NCBI GenBank assembly: GCA_945492685.1
Contig: CALYUZ010000071.1
Span: forward strand, 1 to 5,525
Origin: an uncultured Methanomassiliicoccaceae archaeon
Lineage (GTDB): Archaea; Thermoplasmatota; Thermoplasmata; Methanomassiliicoccales; Methanomethylophilaceae
Reading direction: 5' to 3'
DNA length: 5,525 nt
The notes below the pieces were generated by a model. That model did not search any database. It had not been told where the DNA came from and worked only from the letters and a program-made list of their open reading frames with translations. The position numbers were made by a program, and so were the translations under genes. This document shows, one piece after another, positions 1 to 5,086 of this stretch. Within the stretch, counting starts at the first letter, position 1. Each line of letters begins with the position of its first letter.

Positions 1-149
1 GTGTCTCGGAGATAATACGCACATTCACCATAGATCGCATAGATGACGAACTAGATACAGAAATATGCGAAAAAGCGATCGAACGTTTCAAAGCTAACCC
101 TGTTGTCCATACACATGATGAGGTCATGAAGAGGCTTGGTCTCAAATGA
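1..149 (+). CDS. RelB-like (DUF6290-type) antitoxin, C-terminal part
   Basis: This is the 3' end of a gene whose start lies left of the window; the frame is read from base 3 to a TGA at 147-149 and gives 48 residues. The visible part has the acidic segment IDDELD, a charged helix EKAIERFKANP, and the ending THDEVMKRLGLK. This acidic stretch followed by NPV-x-x-THDEV-x-x-LGL is the usual C-terminus of the small ribbon-helix-helix antitoxins that pair with RelE toxins; that family segment wraps and neutralises the toxin. The DNA-binding N-terminus is outside the window. The stop overlaps the next start (ATGA), which is the normal antitoxin-toxin arrangement and supports the call. No disabling mutation is visible here, unlike in the toxin. 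The family is assigned by recalled pattern, not by a search. Confidence 0.75.
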   Translation, partial: VSEIIRTFTIDRIDDELDTEICEKAIERFKANPVVHTHDEVMKRLGLK

Positions 150-350
150 CCTATCAACTCGTCTATTCTAATGATACTGTGGATACCTTGAAGAAGATGG
201 ATTCCAAAACTTCCGGCCTGATCATGTCATGAATAGAGAAGAACCTCTATGGATGTTGCCCCGGCCATAGTGCTTGTTGATGTAGAGCATCATCACAACT
301 CATACTGCCGATCATATTATCTGAATCGAAGAATCCCTTCACAGCTATGA
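146..350 (+). pseudogene. RelE-family mRNA interferase toxin, broken
   Basis: The ATG at 146 overlaps the antitoxin stop as ATGA. The first 28 codons read as a RelE N-terminus (MTYQLVYSNDTV, then LKKMDSKTSGLIMS). The frame then meets TGA at 230-232, where RelE relatives usually have tryptophan (a TGG to TGA change). The same frame continues as IEKNLYGC, the expected next stretch. The central part of the fold, normally a HGKAL-like motif followed by the W-R-Y-R-x-G-D-Y-R strand, is absent. The text resumes in another frame at 264 as AIVLVDVEHHHNSY, which matches the RelE ending of the type IVxLVxxVGHRxxxY, and runs to a TGA at 348-350. About 35 residues seem deleted, and the junction is near 257-264. 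The toxin should be inactive. TGA serves as a normal stop in several intact genes here, so recoding is unlikely. The end overlaps the convergent radical SAM gene by six bases. Confidence 0.8.
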
Positions 351-1436
351 ACCGGTTTCCCTGAGATACGCCTCATCCAATGCCACGAGACGTCCGTCCC
401 CGCACCTCACTGTGCCGAAACCTCTCGCGAACAGACGTCTCCTGACGGCCTCCACGGTGTTTCCGTTGTTCAGTTCGGAATAATCCGCGATATCCCGGGG
501 ACTTCCGGCATATTCTGCATAATCCAGATCGAACCCGCCGTAATACCCTCCGTAGAACCCGTCATGAAGGGATGACAGGAACAGAACCGACCTTATCTGT
601 TCCAGGCGCCTCTGCGTGATCTCACCCATCCCATACATCCTGGTTCCGGGAACATCGACCCTGCGACCAGCCGAACATCTCCTGCAACCCGAATCCCTTG
701 CCCTGAGGAATCCGTCCACTATCTCCCCGGCTGTGTGCTCCGGACCTATCGGTTCCACACATGTCATAACATCGATGCCGGCCGAGGCCAACGTCCTGAT
801 CGTGGCGAAACGGTCTGAGGGGTTCAGACGGGTATCGTCTCCCTCGTCTATCCTCAGCGAATGGTATGCCCTGCGGACACCGGCACCCTTCAGCTCCCTC
901 GCCTCCTCGGGCGATACATCCCCTGTATTCACACAGATGGATACATGGTCAGGAACAGCCTCTACAGCAGTGTCCACCAGCTCCATGAGGTCATCGAAAT
1001 CGAAATTGTGGATGGTCATCAAAGACACGGATTCCACATCATCGTATGCAGTCACATGCTCCAGATACTGTCTGAGTACGTGTGACGGCATCACATAGTC
1101 GTCGGCCCTGGTGGTGCTGACGGCAAATCCGCAGAAACCACAATCCGCAATGCAGGGGCCGGTGATAACACCGATCTGCACACCGATACTACAGGTATTG
1201 CCGTTCCTTCCGCGCATCATCCGATCCGCCGTATCGATGATAAGACTGGACTCATCCGAGTCGGCGTCGAATCTGAGCAGACGGACGCAATCCTCTCTGC
1301 CCAGGCGACCTGATTCTGTCGCTCTGCAACATGTTTCCACCACTTCTGAATCCATACGAACCAGTTGAATGCAATCCGTATATATCTGATCCCCGACCAA
1401 TGACGGAACCACACTGTTTACCGTCTCGGTTTCCAT
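345..1436 (-). CDS. Radical SAM protein, BioB/HmdB-like
   Basis: A 363-residue protein with the radical SAM cluster motif C95-x3-C99-x2-C102 (PCIADCGFCGF), which would bind a [4Fe-4S] cluster and cleave S-adenosylmethionine. It follows a helical segment (ESGRLGREDCVRLLR, about 41-55) of the type that precedes the barrel in biotin-synthase-like enzymes. Later motifs also fit that group: RIDEGDDTRLNPSDRFATI (about 194-212), the VEPIGPEHT strand (about 227-235), a VDVPGTRMYGMGEIT block (about 260-274), and a C-terminal AEYAGSPRD. These resemble HmdB-like and other BioB-related archaeal proteins more than PylB or true BioB; that is recalled, not searched. The substrate is unknown, and no biotin, Hmd or pyrrolysine gene is nearby. 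The start at 1436 is supported by GAGGGA at 1445-1450, eight bases upstream. The stop is TAG, followed two codons later by an in-frame TGA. It stands alone as a transcription unit. Confidence 0.8.
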   Translation of the reverse strand: METETVNSVVPSLVGDQIYTDCIQLVRMDSEVVETCCRATESGRLGREDCVRLLRFDADSDESSLIIDTADRMMRGRNGNTCSIGVQIGVITGPCIADCGFCGFAVSTTRADDYVMPSHVLRQYLEHVTAYDDVESVSLMTIHNFDFDDLMELVDTAVEAVPDHVSICVNTGDVSPEEARELKGAGVRRAYHSLRIDEGDDTRLNPSDRFATIRTLASAGIDVMTCVEPIGPEHTAGEIVDGFLRARDSGCRRCSAGRRVDVPGTRMYGMGEITQRRLEQIRSVLFLSSLHDGFYGGYYGGFDLDYAEYAGSPRDIADYSELNNGNTVEAVRRRLFARGFGTVRCGDGRLVALDEAYLRETGS

Positions 1437-1528
1437 TGTCGATGTCCCTCGGACAATCTATCCGGGACTAATGATCCGAACAAACATCCTAGGACCATGA
1501 TGTGCCACATTGTAATTGGATTATACAT
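1418..1528 (-). CDS. Possible small leader ORF ahead of the radical SAM gene
   Basis: A frame of 36 codons opens with an ATG at 1526-1528 (MYNPITMWHIMVLGCLFGS and on) and ends in TAA at 1418-1420, overlapping the start of the radical SAM gene in another frame. Its middle is hydrophobic and its end is basic, as in some small membrane peptides. What draws attention is a full AGGAGGTG Shine-Dalgarno sequence at 1543-1550, the strongest in the window. It lies 14 bases before this ATG, longer than usual. An in-frame ATT at 1535-1537 sits seven bases after the GGAGG core and could be a rare initiator, which would give three more residues. It may instead be a chance frame beside a displaced ribosome site. 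I recognise no family. Confidence 0.3.
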   Translation of the reverse strand: MYNPITMWHIMVLGCLFGSLVPDRLSEGHRQWKPRR

Positions 1529-1542
1529 CCAATAAATCGGAA

Positions 1543-1550
1543 CACCTCCT
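1543..1550 (-). promoter_or_regulatory. Strong Shine-Dalgarno sequence without an obvious gene
   Basis: The minus strand reads AGGAGGTG here, an eight-base match to the archaeal anti-Shine-Dalgarno. It is about 107 bases upstream of the radical SAM start, which has its own weaker site, so it is not placed to serve that gene. The nearest in-frame candidates downstream are an ATT seven bases past the core and an ATG at 1528. Confidence 0.5.
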
Positions 1551-1575
1551 TCGATTTTCTCGATAAAAGGTGAAT

Positions 1576-1600
1576 AATTCAACGAATTCCAATAATATTA
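1576..1600 (-). promoter_or_regulatory. Probable promoter/operator of the radical SAM transcript
   Basis: The AT-rich block has a palindromic TAATATTA at 1593-1600, a reasonable TATA-like element for leftward transcription. Just inside it is the inverted repeat AATTC-AAC-GAATT at 1576-1588, which could be an operator. Initiation about 25 bases from the TATA-like element would give a leader of roughly 130 bases that carries the strong Shine-Dalgarno sequence. A second candidate is TTTTAT on the minus strand at 1563-1568. Both are read by eye. Confidence 0.35.
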
Positions 1601-1714
1601 CTACGATAATCGTGTCAGAATAACTATCTTAATCCGAAATACACCGCTTAACACCATGAATAGCCTAAAATACCTGACATGGGAATACACCAGTCGTTCC
1701 GAAAGGGATAATAG

Positions 1715-1894
1715 GGTGCACTGCAGCCTGACTGCCTAAAACAGCTTACGTCGGGGGATGAATGGGGCCTCTTAAACCAAGAAATCGCCGACGGGACCTT
1801 CTTACAACAACAGACCGTCATATTGGCGATTATGACCGCTCCGATAATCACGGTTATGGTCCGACCTTTATTTGTTTCAACCAATCGCCCCTGA
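1715..1894 (+). pseudogene. Possible decayed gene end with a membrane segment
   Basis: One plus-strand frame is open from 1715, just after TAA and TAG codons at 1709-1714, to TGA at 1892-1894. It reads as plausible protein: a charged part (SGDEWGLLNQEIADGTF) followed by a hydrophobic stretch (VILAIMTAPIITVMV) and a short basic tail. There is no ATG, GTG or TTG near its start and no ribosome site, so if it is coding it is the remnant of a gene whose 5' part has decayed. A neighbouring frame (MNSLKYLTWEYTS, from 1656) may be part of the same debris. No family was recognised, and chance is a real alternative. Confidence 0.2.
1749..1793. repeat. Inverted repeat, possible RNA hairpin
   Basis: The arms CGTCGG (1749-1754) and CCGACG (1788-1793) are perfect reverse complements. 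Inside them TCTT (1770-1773) and AAGA (1779-1782) can pair around a five-base loop. The inner stretch between the two stems is unpaired, so the structure is modest. No poly-T follows on either strand. It may be part of a small RNA or only incidental. Confidence 0.2.
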
Positions 1895-1936
1895 AATGAG
1901 CAATAATGAAATACTCAGGACGGGTAACAACCTCTC

Positions 1937-2947
1937 ATGGCGTTCGCTATCATGCCCTGCTCCTATTGTGGAGGGGCAACAAGGCCCTGCGACGACAGAT
2001 CGGACATCTGTCAGAGCTGTGGCAAGAGGATCTACAAATCCCGTTCCGACCTCATGACTTTCGCTCTCGCGGTCGACAGGGAGGAGGACTTCGGCCCCAT
2101 CATGGCGATGATCGGCGACGACAACCTCCCGAAAGCGCTATCCACGGTCAATTCCATTCTGGAAGCGAAACCGGACGATATCGATGCGTTATTCGTCCGC
2201 GGACTCGTATGGTCCGAGATGGGTGAGGATGGAAAGGCCCTCATCGATTGGAAGAAGGGCCTGGAGATGATGGACACCTACTGCAACGTGGATGCCTACG
2301 TCTGCCTCATGGGGAGGAGCATCTCCGACCTGCTGCTCTACAAGGAACAGGAGTTCATCACCTTCGAGCAGATCAAGTTCATCGACCGTGTCGGAGAGAT
2401 ATTGTACGAGTGCACGGGAGACTCCTGCAGGATGATCCTGTACTACACGATCTTCAAGATCTACATCCAGACCTTGGATTCCATGGATGTCGGATGTGAC
2501 GACGCACTCTTCCTGGACATCGTCCCCGGGATCTTCCGCAGGATCATCGAGTACTCCAGGAACTACCCTGTCCTCATCGACCTCATCGACGCATTCCTCT
2601 CCAGGATGGAGTACAACGAGGAGACCTACGAGGAGGACGACAACTATGAGTGTCACCTGTACCACATGGTGAAGGTGTATCTGGAGGCATACACCAAGGA
2701 CTTCAACGAGGATGATGTCAACAGGGTCATGCTCCACTGGAACGACGGCAACATGAAGGTGCTGGCGGACCAGTTCGAGATGATCGCCGCATGCGTCATC
2801 GATCCCTCCAAGTTCAACAAGTTCAAACTCCTCAGGAGCACCGGTGACGAGAAATGCGAGGACCTGACGTACGCAGTCAACGACTACATCAAGACATACC
2901 TCGTCCTCGACGGCGATCCGTCGGACATCGTCAAGATGCTCCAGTGA
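1937..2947 (+). CDS. Zinc-ribbon protein with TPR-like repeats
   Basis: A 336-residue soluble acidic protein. The N-terminus is a zinc ribbon: C8-SY-C11 and C25-QS-C28, with an extra C18 between the pairs. Residues about 62-112 fit a TPR pair: LPKALSTVNSILEAKPDD, then DALFVRGLVWSEMG and a following ALIDWKKGLEMM helix. The rest is helical and rich in Asp, Glu and Tyr, with no signal peptide or membrane span. Such zinc-ribbon/TPR proteins are common and poorly characterised in archaea; a protein-binding role is inference. No Shine-Dalgarno precedes the ATG at 1937. A weak AAATAC-type element about 27 bases upstream would suit a leaderless mRNA. A second ATG at 1952 would start the protein directly at the ribbon (MPCSYCGG) and is a fair alternative. 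Codon use is strongly biased to C and G in third positions, as expected of a real gene. It converges on mntP. Confidence 0.8.
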   Translation: MAFAIMPCSYCGGATRPCDDRSDICQSCGKRIYKSRSDLMTFALAVDREEDFGPIMAMIGDDNLPKALSTVNSILEAKPDDIDALFVRGLVWSEMGEDGKALIDWKKGLEMMDTYCNVDAYVCLMGRSISDLLLYKEQEFITFEQIKFIDRVGEILYECTGDSCRMILYYTIFKIYIQTLDSMDVGCDDALFLDIVPGIFRRIIEYSRNYPVLIDLIDAFLSRMEYNEETYEEDDNYECHLYHMVKVYLEAYTKDFNEDDVNRVMLHWNDGNMKVLADQFEMIAACVIDPSKFNKFKLLRSTGDEKCEDLTYAVNDYIKTYLVLDGDPSDIVKMLQ

Positions 2948-2949
2948 GC

Positions 2950-2963
2950 TTTTCCACTTTTAT
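2950..2963 (+). terminator. T-rich terminator of the zinc-ribbon gene
   Basis: Two TTTT runs (2950-2953 and 2958-2961) begin three bases after the TGA of the zinc-ribbon gene, without a stem. Archaeal polymerase stops at such T-rich tracts. The minus strand has no matching T-run here for mntP. Confidence 0.4.
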
Positions 2964-2979
2964 CGGAGACATGCCGGGA

Positions 2980-3540
2980 TCAGATGAACCCGGTGTGCTC
3001 CAGGACTATCCTCAGACCGATCAGGATGAGGATCACACCGCCGACCAGTTCGGCCTTCTTCCCATACCTGTCACCGAACCTGCTGCCGATCCACACCCCG
3101 AACATGGAGATGATCATCGTGACCACTCCGATTATCAGTGCGGGTTCGACGATACCGTCACCGGTCATCGCGAGGGAGATTCCCACAGCGAGCGCATCGA
3201 TGCTGGTGGCTATGGCCAACAGGAGCATGGTCCTGAATCCCAGATTGTCATCAACACCCTCGTCCTCGTCCGATAACGCCTCGCGTATCATGTTGGCACC
3301 AATCAGGAACAACAGGATGAACGCGATCCAGTGATCGTACTCCGATATCAGATCGTAGAACGCGGAACCCGCCACATATCCGATGACCGGCATCACACCC
3401 TGGAATACACCGAACCAGAGACCGACGATGACCATAATCCTTATCGTGACCTTCCTTACCGCCAATCCCTTGCAGATGGACACCGCGAACGCGTCCATGG
3501 CCAGTCCGACGGCCAGAAGCAGGACCGTGATGAGCTCCAT
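2980..3540 (-). CDS. mntP: Manganese efflux pump MntP
   Basis: An integral membrane protein of the MntP (DUF204) family, which exports excess Mn2+. With the start at 3540 it has 186 residues, the usual family length, and places the conserved acidic residue at D16, the same number as in E. coli MntP. Six hydrophobic segments are visible, roughly at 3-22, 34-55, 69-88, 104-123, 127-147 and 162-180. Signature stretches are MDAFAVSICKG (15-25), WIAFILLFLIG near 71-81, AIATSIDALAVG (109-120, with D115) and GKKAELVGG in the last third. An in-frame upstream ATG at 3580-3582 would add 14 residues without family character and overlaps the upstream stop. I prefer 3540 because a TATA-like element lies about 27 bases upstream, which fits a leaderless mRNA. 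No yybP-ykoY-like manganese riboswitch was recognised upstream. Confidence 0.92.
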   Translation of the reverse strand: MELITVLLLAVGLAMDAFAVSICKGLAVRKVTIRIMVIVGLWFGVFQGVMPVIGYVAGSAFYDLISEYDHWIAFILLFLIGANMIREALSDEDEGVDDNLGFRTMLLLAIATSIDALAVGISLAMTGDGIVEPALIIGVVTMIISMFGVWIGSRFGDRYGKKAELVGGVILILIGLRIVLEHTGFI

Positions 3541-3560
3541 GCGGACGCATCGATGTTCTC

Positions 3561-3572
3561 CAAAAATATCTA
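3561..3572 (-). promoter_or_regulatory. TATA-like promoter of mntP
   Basis: The minus strand reads AGATATTTTTGG here, inside the end of the upstream DUF1848 transcript and centred about 27 bases before the preferred mntP ATG. That spacing is what a leaderless archaeal transcript would show. It suggests mntP can be expressed independently of the gene upstream. Confidence 0.4.
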
Positions 3573-3581
3573 TCGCAGACA

Positions 3582-4508
3582 TCAGAGGAAATCACCGAGA
3601 CGGGACGCCGTCCTCGGGGACAGATCCCTTATGGTGTCCCTGGGGGTGATGTCGCCCCACAGTATCTCCGAATCTGGATCGTACGACCTCTGCATCCTCC
3701 TTGTCGGATCCGAACGGTTGGCGTAGCAGTAGATGCATCCGTGGTCGCAGGTGTCGTACTCGCCGATGTCGATGCTCTTCACACATCTGCATCCCTCCCT
3801 CAGAGGCGAATCCATGGTCTCGTACGGGATGTTCAGGGAACGCATCATCTCCCTGTCCAGACAACCCCTGCGCTGGATCCCGAACTCCTCCAGGTCCAGT
3901 TTCGAGCAGCAGTGGGTCAGCGAGATCCCGTACTCATCCGCGACCTTGGAAGCCATCCTGGCGAACGATAGCATCTCCTGCTTCGTCATGGAGCGGATGA
4001 TGCCCTGCTCCTGGAATTTACTGAGCTTTCCATAGGTGTCCACGAAGCTGAAGATGCACCTGTCGGTCCATTTCGAGGCCTCACCGCACAGCATGGTGAA
4101 CTTCCTGCGGTGGTAGTCCAGTCCCATCGTACCGTTGAATATCACCGGATCGTACCTCCAGGCCATCCTGTCCCTGCCGATGCGGTCGGAGATCTCGATG
4201 CAGGAGTCGTTGATGTCCCCCTTGGACCTCACGCCAGGCTCGATGGCCCTCCCATACGGGGTAAGGGTCACCTGGAAGACGTACATGTGTCCCATGGAAC
4301 CGATCTCCCTAAGATGCGGGACCATGGGTCCGGGGTCCTTGGTCACGAACACGATGCAATCCACATTGGACCTCGAGAGGTCGACACGGTACACCAGGTT
4401 CCTGCTCATGGGGTTCCTGACCAGCACGCTGCCCGCCCTGAGACGGTTCATCATCCACTCGGAATGGAACGCGGGGATGTCGGTGCGACGGCTGGCGCAG
4501 ATGATCAT
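3582..4508 (-). CDS. DUF1848 family protein, radical-SAM-like
   Basis: A 308-residue protein with the DUF1848 hallmarks from end to end: the start MIICASRRTDIPAFHSEW, the RNP motif at 31-33, a VDCIVFVTKDPGPM segment (49-62), WRYDPVIF (117-124), and the cysteine-rich C-terminal block with C240, C242, SIDIGEYDTC254 and C258-x2-C261-YAN. The C254-x3-C258-x2-C261 spacing is that of a radical SAM iron-sulfur site, here at the C-terminal end rather than the usual N-terminal position; the family has no established reaction. Length is typical. The region usually reading FWTKNP in relatives, as I recall it, is FVTKDP here. The ATG at 4508 is directly preceded by GGTGAT, which pairs with the 16S 3' end in the right register. 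The stop shares one base with an upstream ATG of mntP (TGATG). The gene diverges from the alkylation-repair operon; any link to repair is inference. Confidence 0.88.
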   Translation of the reverse strand: MIICASRRTDIPAFHSEWMMNRLRAGSVLVRNPMSRNLVYRVDLSRSNVDCIVFVTKDPGPMVPHLREIGSMGHMYVFQVTLTPYGRAIEPGVRSKGDINDSCIEISDRIGRDRMAWRYDPVIFNGTMGLDYHRRKFTMLCGEASKWTDRCIFSFVDTYGKLSKFQEQGIIRSMTKQEMLSFARMASKVADEYGISLTHCCSKLDLEEFGIQRRGCLDREMMRSLNIPYETMDSPLREGCRCVKSIDIGEYDTCDHGCIYCYANRSDPTRRMQRSYDPDSEILWGDITPRDTIRDLSPRTASRLGDFL

Positions 4509-4612
4509 ATCACCCGGAATGACTGGGGATTATGTGAAACATACACCTCCCGGGAATGTGACGTCGATCGTCGTCGGAAGGGTTTATACCCCCGCGGGGA
4601 ATGGTGACCGTG
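4509..4612. promoter_or_regulatory. Divergent promoter region with three palindromes
   Basis: The region serves the leftward DUF1848 gene and the rightward repair operon. TATGT-GAA-ACATA at 4531-4543 is a perfect inverted repeat over the CATAAT-type box expected for the DUF1848 promoter. GACG-T-CGATCG-T-CGTC at 4560-4575 is a 16-base palindrome with one mismatched pair, just upstream of the ogt TATA box. CCCCGCGGGG at 4590-4599 is a perfect 10-base palindrome between that box and the start codon. These positions fit operators, but no regulator gene is in view. Confidence 0.4.
4583..4588 (+). promoter_or_regulatory. TATA box of the ogt operon
   Basis: TTTATA, inside GGGTTTATACCC, is centred about 27 bases upstream of the ATG at 4613. 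This is the expected distance for a start at or next to that codon and supports 4613 over 4601, which lies only about 15 bases away. Confidence 0.5.
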
Positions 4613-5086
4613 ATGCGCGGACCATGCATATCCTCATTCATCACCCTCATCGGGACGATGAGCATCTCCGAGGACGGAGAGGGTCGCATCACAGGGATCT
4701 TCCTTCCGAACAGCAACCTGCCCCCGATGGAGGACCGTGAGACCGATGCCATAGCGGAAGCTGCGGCGCAACTCGACGAGTACCTCTCGGGCAAGCGCAG
4801 GGAGTTCGACCTGGAGCTCTCCTACGAGGGATCGGAGTTCCGCATGGCCGTGATGGATGCAATGAGACGCATCCCCTACGGGGAGGTCCGTTCCTACGGG
4901 GAACTGGCGGAGATGTCCGGCTCCCCCAGGGCATACCGCGCAGTGGGGACCGTATGTTCCGAGAACCCCCTGCCGATAGTCATCCCCTGCCACAGGGTGG
5001 TACCGTCGACCGGCGGGATCGGAAGCTACTCCGGAGGGACGGCACTGAAGAGACGTCTGCTGGATCACGAGAGGTCGATGTCGTGA
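4613..5086 (+). CDS. ogt: Methylated-DNA-protein cysteine methyltransferase (Ogt/MGMT)
   Basis: A suicide repair protein that moves alkyl groups from O6-alkylguanine in DNA to its own cysteine. Residues about 1-72 form the short family N-terminal domain; about 73-157 form the DNA-binding and active-site domain. The catalytic motif is PCHRV (125-129) with C126. Aligned by spacing to human MGMT, Y95, the arginine finger R109 (in YRAVG), N118 and E153 match the human Y114, R128, N137 and E172, so the protein should be active. The 157-residue length from 4613 is normal. This ATG has GGTGA five bases upstream and the TATA box at about -27; an ATG at 4601 would add four residues (MVTV) and is less well placed. 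The stop overlaps the next start (GTGA), giving an operon with the AlkD-like gene. Confidence 0.93.
   Translation: MRGPCISSFITLIGTMSISEDGEGRITGIFLPNSNLPPMEDRETDAIAEAAAQLDEYLSGKRREFDLELSYEGSEFRMAVMDAMRRIPYGEVRSYGELAEMSGSPRAYRAVGTVCSENPLPIVIPCHRVVPSTGGIGSYSGGTALKRRLLDHERSMS

Larger units (their letters stand above)
1437..1936. other. 500-base gap between divergent genes
   Basis: This AT-richer stretch separates the leftward radical SAM gene from the rightward zinc-ribbon gene. Its left part (1437-1600) looks like the promoter and leader of the radical SAM gene. Its right part (about 1700-1900) holds a frame that reads like a protein ending but has no start, and an inverted repeat. Before the zinc-ribbon start there are only weak TATA-like stretches, such as TTTATTTG at 1867-1874 and an AAATAC stretch near 1909-1914. 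I see no tRNA, no CRISPR repeat and no insertion-sequence ends. Confidence 0.6.

Noticed and set aside
230..232. Recoding of the in-frame TGA in the toxin as tryptophan
   Set aside because: TGA ends several intact genes in the window, and the toxin is also interrupted by a deletion with a frame change, so it is a pseudogene in any case.
616..1368. Several plus-strand open frames (616-1098, 861-1085, 1111-1368)
   Set aside because: All are antisense to the radical SAM gene, whose cysteine motif and conserved blocks show the true frame.
345..1436. PylB (methylornithine synthase) or BioB as the name of the radical SAM protein
   Set aside because: The cysteine motif is shared, but the flanking blocks do not match what I recall of PylB or BioB, and there are no pylC, pylD or biotin genes beside it.
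1648..1884. Minus-strand frame of 78 codons in the long gap, starting at TTG
   Set aside because: It has a rare start, poor ribosome site and odd composition (CCCKK, many Ser, Trp and Pro), with no family. The opposite strand reads at least as protein-like, so I do not call it a gene.
1437..1936. tRNA, riboswitch or CRISPR array in the long gap
   Set aside because: No cloverleaf, no repeated units with spacers and no known riboswitch core could be found by eye; only short inverted repeats are present.
2189..2737. Long minus-strand open frame of 182 codons
   Set aside because: It lies fully antisense to the zinc-ribbon/TPR gene, is abnormally rich in Val, Asp and His as expected of a shadow of GC-biased codons, and has no recognisable motif.
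2984..3726. Plus-strand open frames opposite mntP and the end of DUF1848
   Set aside because: They mirror well-recognised genes and have no motifs or ribosome sites of their own.
4135..4740. Plus-strand open frame of 201 codons, and an overlapping one at 4110-4607
   Set aside because: Both are antisense to the clear DUF1848 gene and run across its promoter into ogt in another frame; no family features.
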